From Bacteroidota bacterium (GTDB lineage: Bacteria > Bacteroidota > Bacteroidia > B-17B0 > Aurantibacillaceae), in the NCBI GenBank assembly GCA_023433205.1, contig JAEZDS010000061.1, forward strand, positions 1-22,132: a stretch of DNA of 22,132 bases, read 5' to 3'. The notes beneath the pieces were generated by a model. It worked only from the letters and a program-made list of their open reading frames with translations. It was not told the DNA's origin and made no database searches. The translations under genes and the position numbers were made by a program. Of the stretch, positions 5,631 through 14,447 are shown piece by piece. The number at the start of each line of letters is the position of its first letter. Within the stretch, counting starts at the first letter, position 1.

Positions 5631-7832
5631 ATGCAGATTGACCTTGAAGTTGAAAGGAAGGAGATTCTTACACGCTACAAACAGCTGATTAAAGCCTGTA
5701 AACGGCAGTTTGAGAAGGGCGACAAGGAAATAGTACGCAAAGCCTTTGAGGTGGCCGTTGAGGCCCACCGGGATATGAGGCGGAAGAGCGGAGAGCCCTA
5801 CATTTACCATCCTATTGCCGTTGCCCAGATCTGCGCCGAGGAGATCGGACTTGGCACTACGAGCATCGTTTGCGCCCTTTTGCACGATACGGTTGAAGAT
5901 ACAGATCTTACGCTTGACGATATCAGGGGTTTGTTTGGGGAAAAGGTTGCCGCCATCATTGACGGCCTTACCAAGATTTCGGGCGTACTGGATAATACGG
6001 CCTCAATGCAGGCTGAAAATTTCCGGAAAATACTTCTCACGCTTAGCGAAGATATTCGCGTGATCCTGATCAAACTGGCCGACAGGCTGCATAACATGCG
6101 CACCCTCGACCACATGAAGCGCGACAAACAGATCAAGATCTCGAGCGAGACACTGTACCTGTATGCCCCTCTTGCGCACAGGCTCGGACTAAATACCATC
6201 AAAACCGAACTCGAAGACCTTGGCCTCAAGTACACCGACTCGGATGCCTACAACGAGCTTGCCCTAAAACTTAAGGAAAGCGAACCGGAACGCAAACGTT
6301 TTATTCAGAAGTTTATTGAGCCACTGAAAGAGATACTCTCAGAGCAGGGCTTTAAATTCAGGATCTTCGGGAGGCCAAAGTCGATTTTCAGCATCTATAA
6401 CAAGATCAAGACCAAGCATGTTTCTTTTGAGGAGATCTATGATCTTTTTGCCATAAGAATTGTAATTGATACTCCCTACGAACAGGAAAAATCAGATTGC
6501 TGGAAGGTATATTCTATTATTACCGACTTTTACCACCCTAGTCCCGAACGTTTGCGCGACTGGATAAGTACACCCAAGAGCAACGGTTACGAAAGTCTGC
6601 ACACCACGGTAATGGGCCCCCAGGGTAAATGGGTTGAGGTACAGATCCGTACCGCGCGGATGGACGACATGGCTGAGAACGGGTACGCCGCACACTGGAA
6701 GTACAAGGACAGTGCTGCCGAAAAAGAAAGCAAGCTTGAGAACTGGCTGATGCGGATCCGTGAAATGCTTGAAAATCCTGATCCCAACGCGCTGGAGTTC
6801 CTTGATGATTTTAAACTCAATCTTTTCAGTGATGAAATGTTTGTGTTTACACCAAAGGGCGACATGAAGACGCTGCCGGTGGGTGCTACGGCACTGGATT
6901 TTGCTTTTGAGATCCACACAAAGGTGGGCGAACATTGTATAGGCGCCAAAGTAAATCATAAACTTGTGCCGCTTAGCCACGAACTCACCAGCGGCGACCA
7001 GGTAGAGATCCTCACCAGTAACAAACAGGTTCCTAAGGATGACTGGCTGAATTATGTGATCACCGCCAAGGCCAAGTCCAAGATTAAGAACAATCTCAAG
7101 GAACAACGCAAGAAAGTGGCAGAAGAGGGGCGTGAGATCATGCAGCGGAAATTTGAGCGTCACAAACTTGAATTCAGTAACAATAACATCAATGATTTTT
7201 GCACTTACCTGCGGCTGCCTTCTTCTCAGGAGCTGTTTTATCGGGCAGCGCTTGGAAATGTTGATGTAAAGGAAGTAAAAGAATTTATCAAGTACCGTTC
7301 GGCGCCGCCTAAAAAATCAAGAAAACAGGAAGGGGCCAAGCTTGAGCAGCTGGTTACCAGCGCCAGGGGCAAAACCGACATGCTTGTTATTGGCGATGAC
7401 CTGCAAAAACTTGACTATAAATTATCGCCCTGCTGCAATCCCATACCCGGCGATGATGTTTTTGGATTTATTACAATTGGTGAGGGCATCAAGATACACC
7501 GGGTAAATTGCCCCAATGCCATAAAACTGTTAAGTAATTACGCCTACCGTGTGGTTAAGGCCAAGTGGGTGAATGATCAGCTTATCTCTTTCCTTGCCGG
7601 ACTAAAAATAACCGGAACCGACGAGCTTGGTATTGTAAATAACATTACTGAGATCATCTCTAACGAGAACAACGTAAATATGCGCTCCATTAATTTTGAT
7701 ACCGAGGATGGTCTTTTTCAGGGCACTGTTATGGTGTATGTACACGACACCAAACACCTTAATCACCTGATGGAGAATCTTAAAAAAGTAAAAGGTGTAA
7801 ACAGAGTTGAGAGGATAGACGAAAAGAACTGA
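5631..7832 (+). CDS. rel: Bifunctional (p)ppGpp synthetase/hydrolase (Rel/SpoT family)
   Basis: Long RSH-family protein of 733 residues that makes and degrades the stringent-response alarmone (p)ppGpp. The HD hydrolase domain looks active: H60 in YIYHPIAVAQ, the HD pair in HDTVED (85-90) and D151 in LADRLHNMRTLDH. The synthetase domain (about 240-350) has GRPKSIFSIYNKI, DLFAIRIVID, TPKSNGYESLHTTV and VEVQIRT. A TGS domain (about 400-465), a Cys-containing segment (SPCCNPIPGDDVFGF) and a C-terminal ACT domain (about 655-733, GTDELGIVNNITEII) complete the ribosome-responsive half. With both catalytic halves intact this is best called a bifunctional Rel, not a RelA-only enzyme. It stands alone and is followed 18 nt later by a convergent gene, with no obvious terminator. 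Confidence 0.96.
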   Translation: MQIDLEVERKEILTRYKQLIKACKRQFEKGDKEIVRKAFEVAVEAHRDMRRKSGEPYIYHPIAVAQICAEEIGLGTTSIVCALLHDTVEDTDLTLDDIRGLFGEKVAAIIDGLTKISGVLDNTASMQAENFRKILLTLSEDIRVILIKLADRLHNMRTLDHMKRDKQIKISSETLYLYAPLAHRLGLNTIKTELEDLGLKYTDSDAYNELALKLKESEPERKRFIQKFIEPLKEILSEQGFKFRIFGRPKSIFSIYNKIKTKHVSFEEIYDLFAIRIVIDTPYEQEKSDCWKVYSIITDFYHPSPERLRDWISTPKSNGYESLHTTVMGPQGKWVEVQIRTARMDDMAENGYAAHWKYKDSAAEKESKLENWLMRIREMLENPDPNALEFLDDFKLNLFSDEMFVFTPKGDMKTLPVGATALDFAFEIHTKVGEHCIGAKVNHKLVPLSHELTSGDQVEILTSNKQVPKDDWLNYVITAKAKSKIKNNLKEQRKKVAEEGREIMQRKFERHKLEFSNNNINDFCTYLRLPSSQELFYRAALGNVDVKEVKEFIKYRSAPPKKSRKQEGAKLEQLVTSARGKTDMLVIGDDLQKLDYKLSPCCNPIPGDDVFGFITIGEGIKIHRVNCPNAIKLLSNYAYRVVKAKWVNDQLISFLAGLKITGTDELGIVNNITEIISNENNVNMRSINFDTEDGLFQGTVMVYVHDTKHLNHLMENLKKVKGVNRVERIDEKN

Positions 7833-7850
7833 GCGCAAAGTTCCCCGTTT

Positions 7851-8408
7851 TTATTCTTTAATTATTCTCTCCCGGATTTTTTGTGCAGGATTACCCTGGT
7901 AGATCCAGTAAGGATCAAGTGAGTGTGTGGCAACACTTCCGGCGGTGAGCAGGCTGTGCGAACCCATTTGTACACCGCCACAAATAACCGACCTTGCTCC
8001 CGCCCAGGCTCCTTCTTCCAGCGTGATCTCATTTACGATCAGGTCAAAATTTGTTTTTCTGTAATTATGATTTCCACATAAGATTAAAGCGCCCTGTGAA
8101 ATACAACTGTTATTGTTGAGCCGCACTTTCGCCAGGTTGTCTATCCAAACGTATTCTCCTATCCATACATGGTTGCCCACCTCAAGTTTCCAGGGATACT
8201 TGATCGACACATGAGGCTTAATGATCAGGCCCTTGCCAATTTTTGCGCCAAATAATCTCAGCAAAAAACGTTTGGGAGCATAAAAGGGAAATGGGGATTT
8301 AAAAAATGCCAGATTAATAAGGTACCACAATCCCCTTGTGAAAAAGGAACGTCCTGGTTTGTACCAGCCATTATTAAACTTTGACAGATCAGTTTTTAAT
8401 GGCGCCAT
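7851..8408 (-). CDS. WcaF-type left-handed beta-helix acetyltransferase
   Basis: A 185-residue hexapeptide-repeat O-acetyltransferase of the maltose/nodulation/colanic-acid (WcaF-like) group. These cytoplasmic enzymes move acetyl from acetyl-CoA to a sugar during polysaccharide assembly. Hexapeptide-type repeats run through GAKIGKGLIIKPHVSIKYP, VGNHVWIGEYVWI, NNSCISQGALIL and EGAWAGARSVICGGVQMGSHSLL. The CGNHNY segment supplies the usual active-site His, and the tail ends YQGNPAQKIRERI, typical of the family. I chose the ATG at 8408 because it gives the family-like TDLSKFNNG start; an in-frame codon at 8444 would lie deep in the upstream gene. The start overlaps the upstream glycosyltransferase by 20 nt, so this is the last gene of the operon. 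Confidence 0.88.
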   Translation of the reverse strand: MAPLKTDLSKFNNGWYKPGRSFFTRGLWYLINLAFFKSPFPFYAPKRFLLRLFGAKIGKGLIIKPHVSIKYPWKLEVGNHVWIGEYVWIDNLAKVRLNNNSCISQGALILCGNHNYRKTNFDLIVNEITLEEGAWAGARSVICGGVQMGSHSLLTAGSVATHSLDPYWIYQGNPAQKIRERIIKE

Positions 8409-9540
8409 CAAATAGTGTTTTGTACTGTTCTTCAGCCGAAACAAGATCGGTCTTTTTTACAATATAGTCAATTGCTGATGTGCTTAGCCGCCGGAAGTTT
8501 TCATGATCTGCATCTGCAAGCGCCTGAATTGCCTTAACAAACCTGTCGGGTTCGGATAGAGGCAACGCGTAACCGCCTGCTTCTGAAACATCGTTCCAGG
8601 GTGTTTGATCACTAATGATCACAGGGCAGCCACACATGAGGCTTTCAACAATTGAATGGCCAAAGTTTTCATTGAGTGTGGGCAGAAAAAGCGCGTGGTA
8701 GTGTCGCAGATTATCTTGAATCTGATTAAAGCCTAGCTCGCCTTTGTAGGTTACCCTGATGTTTGGAGGCAGCGCACCGATCTGCTTTTTACAGTTCTCC
8801 CAGTAAAAGTTATCTTCAACATTCCCAAAAATGTCATAATCAATTTGCAAGCTGGCCGGCACGCGGTGAAGAACTTCAAGCGCATAGTGCAAATTTTTAA
8901 CTTTTGAGATCCGTGATAGAAAAAAAAGTTTGAGGTGTCCTTTCTTTTTGTGACTTAGGTTTTCTGCAGGTACAGCAGCGTTGAGGTTAGGGGCAATTAT
9001 GATTTTTGCTTTGGCATAAACATTCAGAATGTCATTGGCCTCCTGTTGTTGAGTGGCATGAAATGTCAGTTTTTGGTAAAGGCCAAGCATTTTTGCTATA
9101 AGGAGAAATGACTTCTTCTTGAGAGCCTTCAGGTTCAACGCTCCTGCACCCAGCATGCCCCGTGGTGCCAGAAGTACGGGAACATTCACCATTCTTTTTT
9201 TTTGCAGTCGCAAAATATTTATTGAGAAAGCAGAAGACCAGAAACTGTTAAGGTATAACAGATGGGGCCTTACCCGGCTAATGAGCTGTAGTATTTGCTT
9301 GGCACTTATTTTTCTCTCACTGGAATAGTAATAGGCCACACCCTCTTTTTCCAGAAGCTGGTCTGTTTGAATATCAGGATAAGGATGTACAGCACCCAGA
9401 TCATAACTTGAGGTAATTATGTAGAATTTATAGTGACTTTTAAGGAGCTGAACCAGAGAGTAAACAGATCTGACCGGTCCGCCGGCTTTTGTTCCTGGCA
9501 GATACCAGTCGATCAATATCATTATCCTTGTTGCAGCCAT
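8389..9540 (-). CDS. Glycosyltransferase family 4 (GT-B fold)
   Basis: A 383-residue GT-B glycosyltransferase, probably GT4. The N-terminal acceptor domain begins MILIDWYLPGTKAGGPVRSV, a common glycine-rich loop in this group. The donor-binding C-terminal domain starts near LKLFFLSRISKVKNLHYAL, and the diagnostic E-x7-E region is ENFGHSIVESLMCGCPVIIS. The enzyme should transfer a sugar from a nucleotide donor to a growing lipid-linked glycan at the inner face of the membrane; donor and acceptor cannot be told from sequence. Its ATG overlaps the asnB stop as TGATG, which suggests translational coupling, and its end overlaps the acetyltransferase gene by 20 nt. Confidence 0.9.
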   Translation of the reverse strand: MAATRIMILIDWYLPGTKAGGPVRSVYSLVQLLKSHYKFYIITSSYDLGAVHPYPDIQTDQLLEKEGVAYYYSSERKISAKQILQLISRVRPHLLYLNSFWSSAFSINILRLQKKRMVNVPVLLAPRGMLGAGALNLKALKKKSFLLIAKMLGLYQKLTFHATQQQEANDILNVYAKAKIIIAPNLNAAVPAENLSHKKKGHLKLFFLSRISKVKNLHYALEVLHRVPASLQIDYDIFGNVEDNFYWENCKKQIGALPPNIRVTYKGELGFNQIQDNLRHYHALFLPTLNENFGHSIVESLMCGCPVIISDQTPWNDVSEAGGYALPLSEPDRFVKAIQALADADHENFRRLSTSAIDYIVKKTDLVSAEEQYKTLFDGAIKN

Positions 9541-11429
9541 CAGCTTATCATGATCTTGTTCTGGTCGAGCCAGTGGTTCAGCACTATTATGTGCCAGATC
9601 CTGCTCCAGGTTACCAGTGGATCGCCTTTAAGAAATCGTTGCCATAACCTGCTTGCAGAATTTTCAAGGCACAGGTTCTTCGATTCAAAACCATGGATCT
9701 GCGATTCACAGAAAGTTCTGAGATCGTTCTTGAGCCAGTGCTGCCAGGGGAGGGTAAATCCCATTTTGGGGCGGTTCACCACCTCTGCAGGAAGCAGGTC
9801 GCCGAGCGTATCGGTAAGCAGTTTTTTCGGAGTATGCGGAAATTTATATTCGTCAGGGACCGACAACACAAACTCAACAAGCTGATGGTCAAGGAAAGGT
9901 TCCCGCACTTCCAGGGCAACAGCCATGCTCATCTGGTCGGTATCACGCAACAGTACATTCTGCAGATAGGTTTGAATTTCAGACAATGAGACTGCAGTAA
10001 GCAGATAGTTCTGGTTTTGCGGCACGGCCTCAGTCAGTTTTTTTATCTGCGCAAAAGGATCGGCGGCCGGCATCATTGACCACAATTCCTTTTTTGTAAA
10101 CACGGTGCGGCTGTATTTGTAAGCTTCGGTAAAGGTGATCTTTTTTTCAGAGAGCAGCTCCGCCATTTTTTTTGCGGCCACTGTATTTTTTCTTCCGGCG
10201 AAAGAGCCGGCCGCCTTCCTTAAAACTTGCGGCACAGCATTTATCCAGCTTTTCGCCTGCAAATCATGCATCCTTTTAAACACATCATAACCGGCGAAAA
10301 GTTCATCTCCTCCAATTCCGCTTAAGGCCATGGTAATGCCTGCCTGCCTGGTAGCTTTGGAAACTATGTAGGTGTTGGGCCCGTCGCCGCTCGGATGATC
10401 AAGCGATGCCAGTGCCTGAGGGAGCTGCGAAAGGAAATCTGAAGGGCGCAGCTTTATTTCCTCATGTTGTGTACGATATTTTGCCGCAATTACCCTGGCG
10501 TATTTCGACTCTGAAAATTCGCCTTCATCAAAAGCGACATTAAAAGTCCTCACGGGCTCAGTGCTGACTTTGCTCATCAGGGCAACCACGGCGCTTGAAT
10601 CAATGCCGCCCGATAAAAAAGCGCCGAAGGGTACATCGGCCTGCATTCTCTTCTCTACCGCGAGGGACAATAATTCAAAGGTTTTGCTGCAGATCTCCGC
10701 ATAAGGCATATGCGCTGCCGTTGTTTTTGTTTTATTGAGATCGTAATACTGCGTAATAGCCATGCTTCCGGCGGAATACTCTATGTAATGACCCGGCATC
10801 AGCATTTGTATTCCGCTCACTATGGTGCCGGGGGCATGAACAGTCTGATACATCAGATATTCTGCAAGCGTTTCCCGGTTTAGCGAAAAGTGCTTAAGGC
10901 CGGCATGGATAATTGCTCTGATCTCACTCGAAAAGATGAATCCTTCTTCTCCGGAACTGTAATAAAGAGGTTTCACGCCCATTTTGTCGCGGGCTAGCCA
11001 TAGTTTCTTTTCAGAACTATCGTACACGGCAAAGGCGAACATCCCGCTGAAGTGGTGTAAGCAGTTAATTCCCCATCTCTCGAAAGCGGCAAGCACTACT
11101 TCGGTATCACTTGCCGTTCTGAAGAACCAGGGTTTTACCCCGCTTCCCACGGGGCTGCGCTGAAGTTCCAGTTTCAGCTCCCTGTAATTGTACAGCTCGC
11201 CATTGTAAACAATTACGTAGCGCCCGTCCTCTGACTTCAAAGGCTGGTTGCTTTGTGAGCTGAGGTCGATAATTGAAAGTCTTGTATGGCCCAGACAGAG
11301 GCCCTCTCCGGTCCAGCTTGCCTGGTTGTCAGGCCCACGATGCCTGAGCAGGCTGTTCATTTTTTCAACCACTTCCCTGGCCCTGCTTTCGCTCAGCTGA
11401 TGATGAATAAAGCCGCTAATTCCGCACAT
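9540..11429 (-). CDS. asnB: Glutamine-hydrolysing asparagine synthase family amidotransferase
   Basis: A 629-residue AsnB-type protein. The N-terminal class II glutaminase domain has the nucleophile Cys2 (MCGISGF), LRHRGPD (28-34), HTRLSIIDLS and YNGELYNY (75-82). The synthetase domain has the ATP-pyrophosphatase loop FLSGGIDSSA (271-280), then SGIGGDELFAGY and VREPFLDHQLVEF. Both active sites look intact. Glutamine ammonia is passed to an adenylated carboxylate. In glycan operons such proteins are usually suspected of amidating a sugar acid or an amino-acid substituent instead of making free asparagine; that is inference from context here. The loop between YNY and SDTEV is about 8 residues longer than in E. 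coli AsnB and is encoded by a GC-rich palindrome. It lies 4 nt after the epimerase gene and is coupled to the next glycosyltransferase. Confidence 0.92.
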   Translation of the reverse strand: MCGISGFIHHQLSESRAREVVEKMNSLLRHRGPDNQASWTGEGLCLGHTRLSIIDLSSQSNQPLKSEDGRYVIVYNGELYNYRELKLELQRSPVGSGVKPWFFRTASDTEVVLAAFERWGINCLHHFSGMFAFAVYDSSEKKLWLARDKMGVKPLYYSSGEEGFIFSSEIRAIIHAGLKHFSLNRETLAEYLMYQTVHAPGTIVSGIQMLMPGHYIEYSAGSMAITQYYDLNKTKTTAAHMPYAEICSKTFELLSLAVEKRMQADVPFGAFLSGGIDSSAVVALMSKVSTEPVRTFNVAFDEGEFSESKYARVIAAKYRTQHEEIKLRPSDFLSQLPQALASLDHPSGDGPNTYIVSKATRQAGITMALSGIGGDELFAGYDVFKRMHDLQAKSWINAVPQVLRKAAGSFAGRKNTVAAKKMAELLSEKKITFTEAYKYSRTVFTKKELWSMMPAADPFAQIKKLTEAVPQNQNYLLTAVSLSEIQTYLQNVLLRDTDQMSMAVALEVREPFLDHQLVEFVLSVPDEYKFPHTPKKLLTDTLGDLLPAEVVNRPKMGFTLPWQHWLKNDLRTFCESQIHGFESKNLCLENSASRLWQRFLKGDPLVTWSRIWHIIVLNHWLDQNKIMIS

Positions 11430-11433
11430 CAGT

Positions 11434-12390
11434 TCATTTAATGGTGCTTAAAAAACGAGGGTCCTTTATCATCAGTTTAAGTCCTTCTTCTATACTAATA
11501 AGATCCTTATTCAGAATGCTGCGCATCTTCTGATTGTCGGGCTGCCTGCGGGTCATGTCCCCCTCTTTAAGCGGAGGAAGATGCACAATTCTGGAGGCCG
11601 ATCCTGTTATCTGAATGGTCAGCCGGGCGAGCGCTTCAATGGTCATGAGTTTGTCGTTGCCAATATTGATCACATCGTTCTTAAGGAGTTGCTGGGTAAA
11701 GATGCGGTTGCAAACTTCAACAGTGTCATCAACATAGGTAAAGGTGCGTGTCTGGGAGCCATCACCGTAAATGGTGATATCCTGGTTTTTCAGAGCAGCA
11801 GCAAGAAATCTGGCCACAACAAAATCAGTGCTCTGGTTGGGGCCATAGGTATTAAAGAACCTGAAGATGGTATAAGGCAGTCCGTATGCCGTCCAGAAAC
11901 TTCTGAAAAAACACTCCCCCACGTTTTTCACCACCGCGTATGGAACCCTGCTGTTCAGTGGAGTGCGGTGTTCATTCTGGGGAAGCTCCACGGGTTCTCC
12001 GTAAACCTCTGAGCTGGATGAATAGTAAACATGTTTAACAGAGCTGTTTTTCGACAGGTTCAGGATGTTTTTTATGCCTTCGATATCACTGAGCACTTCA
12101 ATGGGCTTTTCCTGAGTGCGCGCTACTCCTACCACAGCGGCAAAATGAAAAACGTAATCAAAATTATAGGAAAGCATAATGGCACTTATGTCTTCAAAAC
12201 TGTTGACATTGGCTTTGATAAATTTCCAGTTGGTGTTTGCTGTTTGAGGCAGTTTTTCTGTAAGTCCTGTAGAAAGGTTATCTACCACCACAACAAGATT
12301 TTTGGGATCGCTGAGCAATTTTTCAACCAGGGCGCTGCCAACGTTTCCTGCGCCGCCTGTTACCAGTATCTTATTTTTTATGCCAGTCAT
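11434..12390 (-). CDS. NAD-dependent nucleotide-sugar epimerase/dehydratase (extended SDR)
   Basis: A 318-residue extended short-chain dehydrogenase/reductase. It shows the NAD-binding GGAGNVGSA (12-20), an acidic end of strand 2 (VVVVDNLSTG), FHFAAVVGV, the SSSSEVYGEP segment (124-133) and the catalytic Y151-xxx-K155. The substrate half carries RFFNTYGPNQ and IYGDGSQTRTFTYVDDTVE. This places it near UDP-glucose/galactose epimerases, UDP-glucuronate decarboxylases and dTDP-glucose dehydratases; I cannot separate these by eye. I prefer the ATG at 12390 over the TTG at 12402. It overlaps the upstream glycosyltransferase gene by 20 nt and lies 4 nt before asnB, so it likely makes a nucleotide sugar for this operon's glycan. 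Confidence 0.9.
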   Translation of the reverse strand: MTGIKNKILVTGGAGNVGSALVEKLLSDPKNLVVVVDNLSTGLTEKLPQTANTNWKFIKANVNSFEDISAIMLSYNFDYVFHFAAVVGVARTQEKPIEVLSDIEGIKNILNLSKNSSVKHVYYSSSSEVYGEPVELPQNEHRTPLNSRVPYAVVKNVGECFFRSFWTAYGLPYTIFRFFNTYGPNQSTDFVVARFLAAALKNQDITIYGDGSQTRTFTYVDDTVEVCNRIFTQQLLKNDVINIGNDKLMTIEALARLTIQITGSASRIVHLPPLKEGDMTRRQPDNQKMRSILNKDLISIEEGLKLMIKDPRFLSTIK

Positions 12391-13423
12391 TGTAAATATC
12401 AAGCGCAGTTGCTGCCCATTGAACCGGGCCGTTATATTGTGCCAGCTCGTGGCTTTTCTCAGCCATTAAATGTAATTCTTTGTCACTTAAGGAGGCAATT
12501 TTTTTAAGAAGAGTTCTCAGGGCTTTTACATCCCCGGAAGGAAAAGAATAACCATTTTTTCCTTCACGCAAAAAAGCCTCGCTGGCACCAACTGCATTGC
12601 TGAGCAACAGCGGAAAGCCAGCCGCTGCGAACTCCTGCACCACAACTGCCCAGGGTTCAAAGTGGCTGGGCAGCACAAAAACTCCTGTCTGCTCCAGTAC
12701 CGGCCCCAGATCGCGGGGTTGCACAAAACCCAGGTGTTTAATGCCTTCAGCTTTTTCAGGTAGCTCTGTGCCAGTTCCCATACACCAGAGCTCCCAGCCG
12801 TTTTTTTCCGCTTCGCTTAATCCTGCAAAGGCTTCCCACAAGTCGCGTACGCCCTTAAAACGGTAATATCTGCCCGCAAAAACAAAGCGACGCGGGAACC
12901 GGTTCCTTTTTGCGCTTAGTGCTGAATGGTAGTATGAATTAAACCTGCTCAGATCACAGCTATAAAAACCTGTACGGATGTTCTTTTCAGGGAAACCCAG
13001 CCTGACAGCGTATTTTTTTTGTGGCGTACCGGGCACCCAGGCATGCGAGAAAAGTGTTTTGATAAAAAACGGACTTAACACTCTTGCCAGCTGTTGTTTG
13101 AGAGTGCCTGCCCAGTGGGTATCCAGGGCAAGTACCGTTGGTATCTGTCCTTTTCTGCTTTTAACCACCTTCAGGTAATCTTTGTCAATCCAGCCGCTGC
13201 ACACCAGCAGGTCTGGCGAAATACTGTCAACCAGCGACTTGAGTGATGTTGGCGAATAGTCAGCTTTGTTGTAGACCGTTAAAGCAGCTGGAAATTCAAA
13301 TTCAAATGGCGCTTCCTTGTTTACCGGCCATCGAATAATGTGAACCTCAGCATCTTTGGCAAGCGCTTCACAGCTTTTTATTACGTATTCTGCAAGTTCG
13401 GTGTAAAGAAAAAGTATCTTCAT
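12371..13423 (-). CDS. Glycosyltransferase family 4 (GT-B fold)
   Basis: A 350-residue GT-B glycosyltransferase. The N-terminal half begins MKILFLYTELAEYVIKSCEAL and has ALDTHWAGTLKQQ. The C-terminal donor domain starts near RRFVFAGRYYRFKGVRDLWEAF, with the family's R/K cluster, and has the E-x7-E region as EPWAVVVQEFAAAGFPLLLS, then VGASEAFLREGKNGYSF. It probably adds one sugar to a lipid-linked surface glycan; donor and linkage are unknown. The ATG overlaps the murB stop codon in an ATGA arrangement (4 nt), so it should be translated from the murB message. Confidence 0.9.
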   Translation of the reverse strand: MKILFLYTELAEYVIKSCEALAKDAEVHIIRWPVNKEAPFEFEFPAALTVYNKADYSPTSLKSLVDSISPDLLVCSGWIDKDYLKVVKSRKGQIPTVLALDTHWAGTLKQQLARVLSPFFIKTLFSHAWVPGTPQKKYAVRLGFPEKNIRTGFYSCDLSRFNSYYHSALSAKRNRFPRRFVFAGRYYRFKGVRDLWEAFAGLSEAEKNGWELWCMGTGTELPEKAEGIKHLGFVQPRDLGPVLEQTGVFVLPSHFEPWAVVVQEFAAAGFPLLLSNAVGASEAFLREGKNGYSFPSGDVKALRTLLKKIASLSDKELHLMAEKSHELAQYNGPVQWAATALDIYNDWHKK

Positions 13424-14442
13424 TTTATTACGTTTACCTCCCGCTCGAGTGAAACGCCAAATTTATTTTGTACCTGCTCCATAACGTATTCAGATAAAGC
13501 GTACACATCACTTCCTTTGCAGCCTTTTTTGTTTACAAGAACCAATGCCTGTCTGTCGTGAACCGCTGCCCCGTTATATTCATAACCTTTTAAGCCGCAC
13601 TGTTCAATAAGCCAGCCCGCCGCAAGTTTGTAATTGTTGTTCTCAAGTTTATAGGCAACAAGCAGCGGAAAGGCGGCAATCAAACTTTTATACTTTTCTT
13701 CTGAGACCTCAGGGTTTTTAAAAAAACTGCCGGCATTTCCAATCTTTTCAGGATCGGGTAGTTTGCTTTTTCTGATATTGATAACAGCTGCTGAGATGTC
13801 CTTAATGCCCGGATCCTTTGCCCCCATGGCTACAAGTTCGGTGTTAATGGCACCGTAGGAAGTATGCAGCACAGGTCGTTTCTGCAACCTGAAAGTTACT
13901 GAGCTGATAAAATAGCGGTCTTTTAATTCTTTTTTAAATACACTTTCGCGGTAACCAAAACGGCATTCGCTCTTAGTGAAAATACGCTTTTCACCATTTT
14001 CCATAGATAAGGCCTCGAGTTCTTCAAAAACATCTTTTATCTCTACGCCGTAGGCCCCAATGTTTTGCATGGGACTGGCTCCCACACAGCCTGGTATAAG
14101 CGACAGGTTTTCGAGTCCCCCCAGCTCCTTTTCAAGAGTAAACATCACCAGCTCGTGCCAGACTTCGCCTGCCGCAGCTTTTACCAGCGCTTCTTTTCTA
14201 TCTTCATAAATAATGTTTATGCTTCTCAGGTTGTTTTTGATTATAAGCCCGTTAAAGTCATTCATAAACAGCACATTGCTGCCACCGCCCAGTACCAGGC
14301 GCTTGCTGGTGCGGTAAACACCGGTAGATAGCAGATCAAGGAAATCTTTTTCTGAATTGATCTCACAAAAGAAGGCACATTTTACGTTGAGTGCGAAGGT
14401 ATTGTATGGCCTCAGGTTTACACCTTCTCTGATTTTGATCAT
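13420..14442 (-). CDS. murB: UDP-N-acetylenolpyruvoylglucosamine reductase MurB
   Basis: MurB uses NADPH and FAD to reduce UDP-GlcNAc-enolpyruvate to UDP-MurNAc, the second committed step of peptidoglycan synthesis, in the cytoplasm. At 340 residues it matches the longer type I (E. coli-like) enzyme. FAD-binding motifs are LVLGGGSNVLF (49-59) and the IPGCVGASPMQNIGAYG segment (116-132). GYRESVFK (163-170) fits the type I substrate region. S239 in NAGSFFKNP is the proton donor and E333 in the terminal LEREVNVI the second catalytic acid. AAGWLIEQCGLKG is also typical. The gene leads a six-gene minus-strand glycan operon and is divergent from a glycosyltransferase gene across a 66-nt spacer. As murB is usually essential, the whole operon should be expressed during growth. 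Confidence 0.96.
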   Translation of the reverse strand: MIKIREGVNLRPYNTFALNVKCAFFCEINSEKDFLDLLSTGVYRTSKRLVLGGGSNVLFMNDFNGLIIKNNLRSINIIYEDRKEALVKAAAGEVWHELVMFTLEKELGGLENLSLIPGCVGASPMQNIGAYGVEIKDVFEELEALSMENGEKRIFTKSECRFGYRESVFKKELKDRYFISSVTFRLQKRPVLHTSYGAINTELVAMGAKDPGIKDISAAVINIRKSKLPDPEKIGNAGSFFKNPEVSEEKYKSLIAAFPLLVAYKLENNNYKLAAGWLIEQCGLKGYEYNGAAVHDRQALVLVNKKGCKGSDVYALSEYVMEQVQNKFGVSLEREVNVIK

Positions 14443-14447
14443 CGCTG

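Noticed and set aside
6492..7163. Long open frame (223 codons) on the minus strand inside rel
   Set aside because: It lies fully within the conserved synthetase and TGS domains of rel, has no recognisable domain or upstream signals, and is explained by the codon usage of rel.
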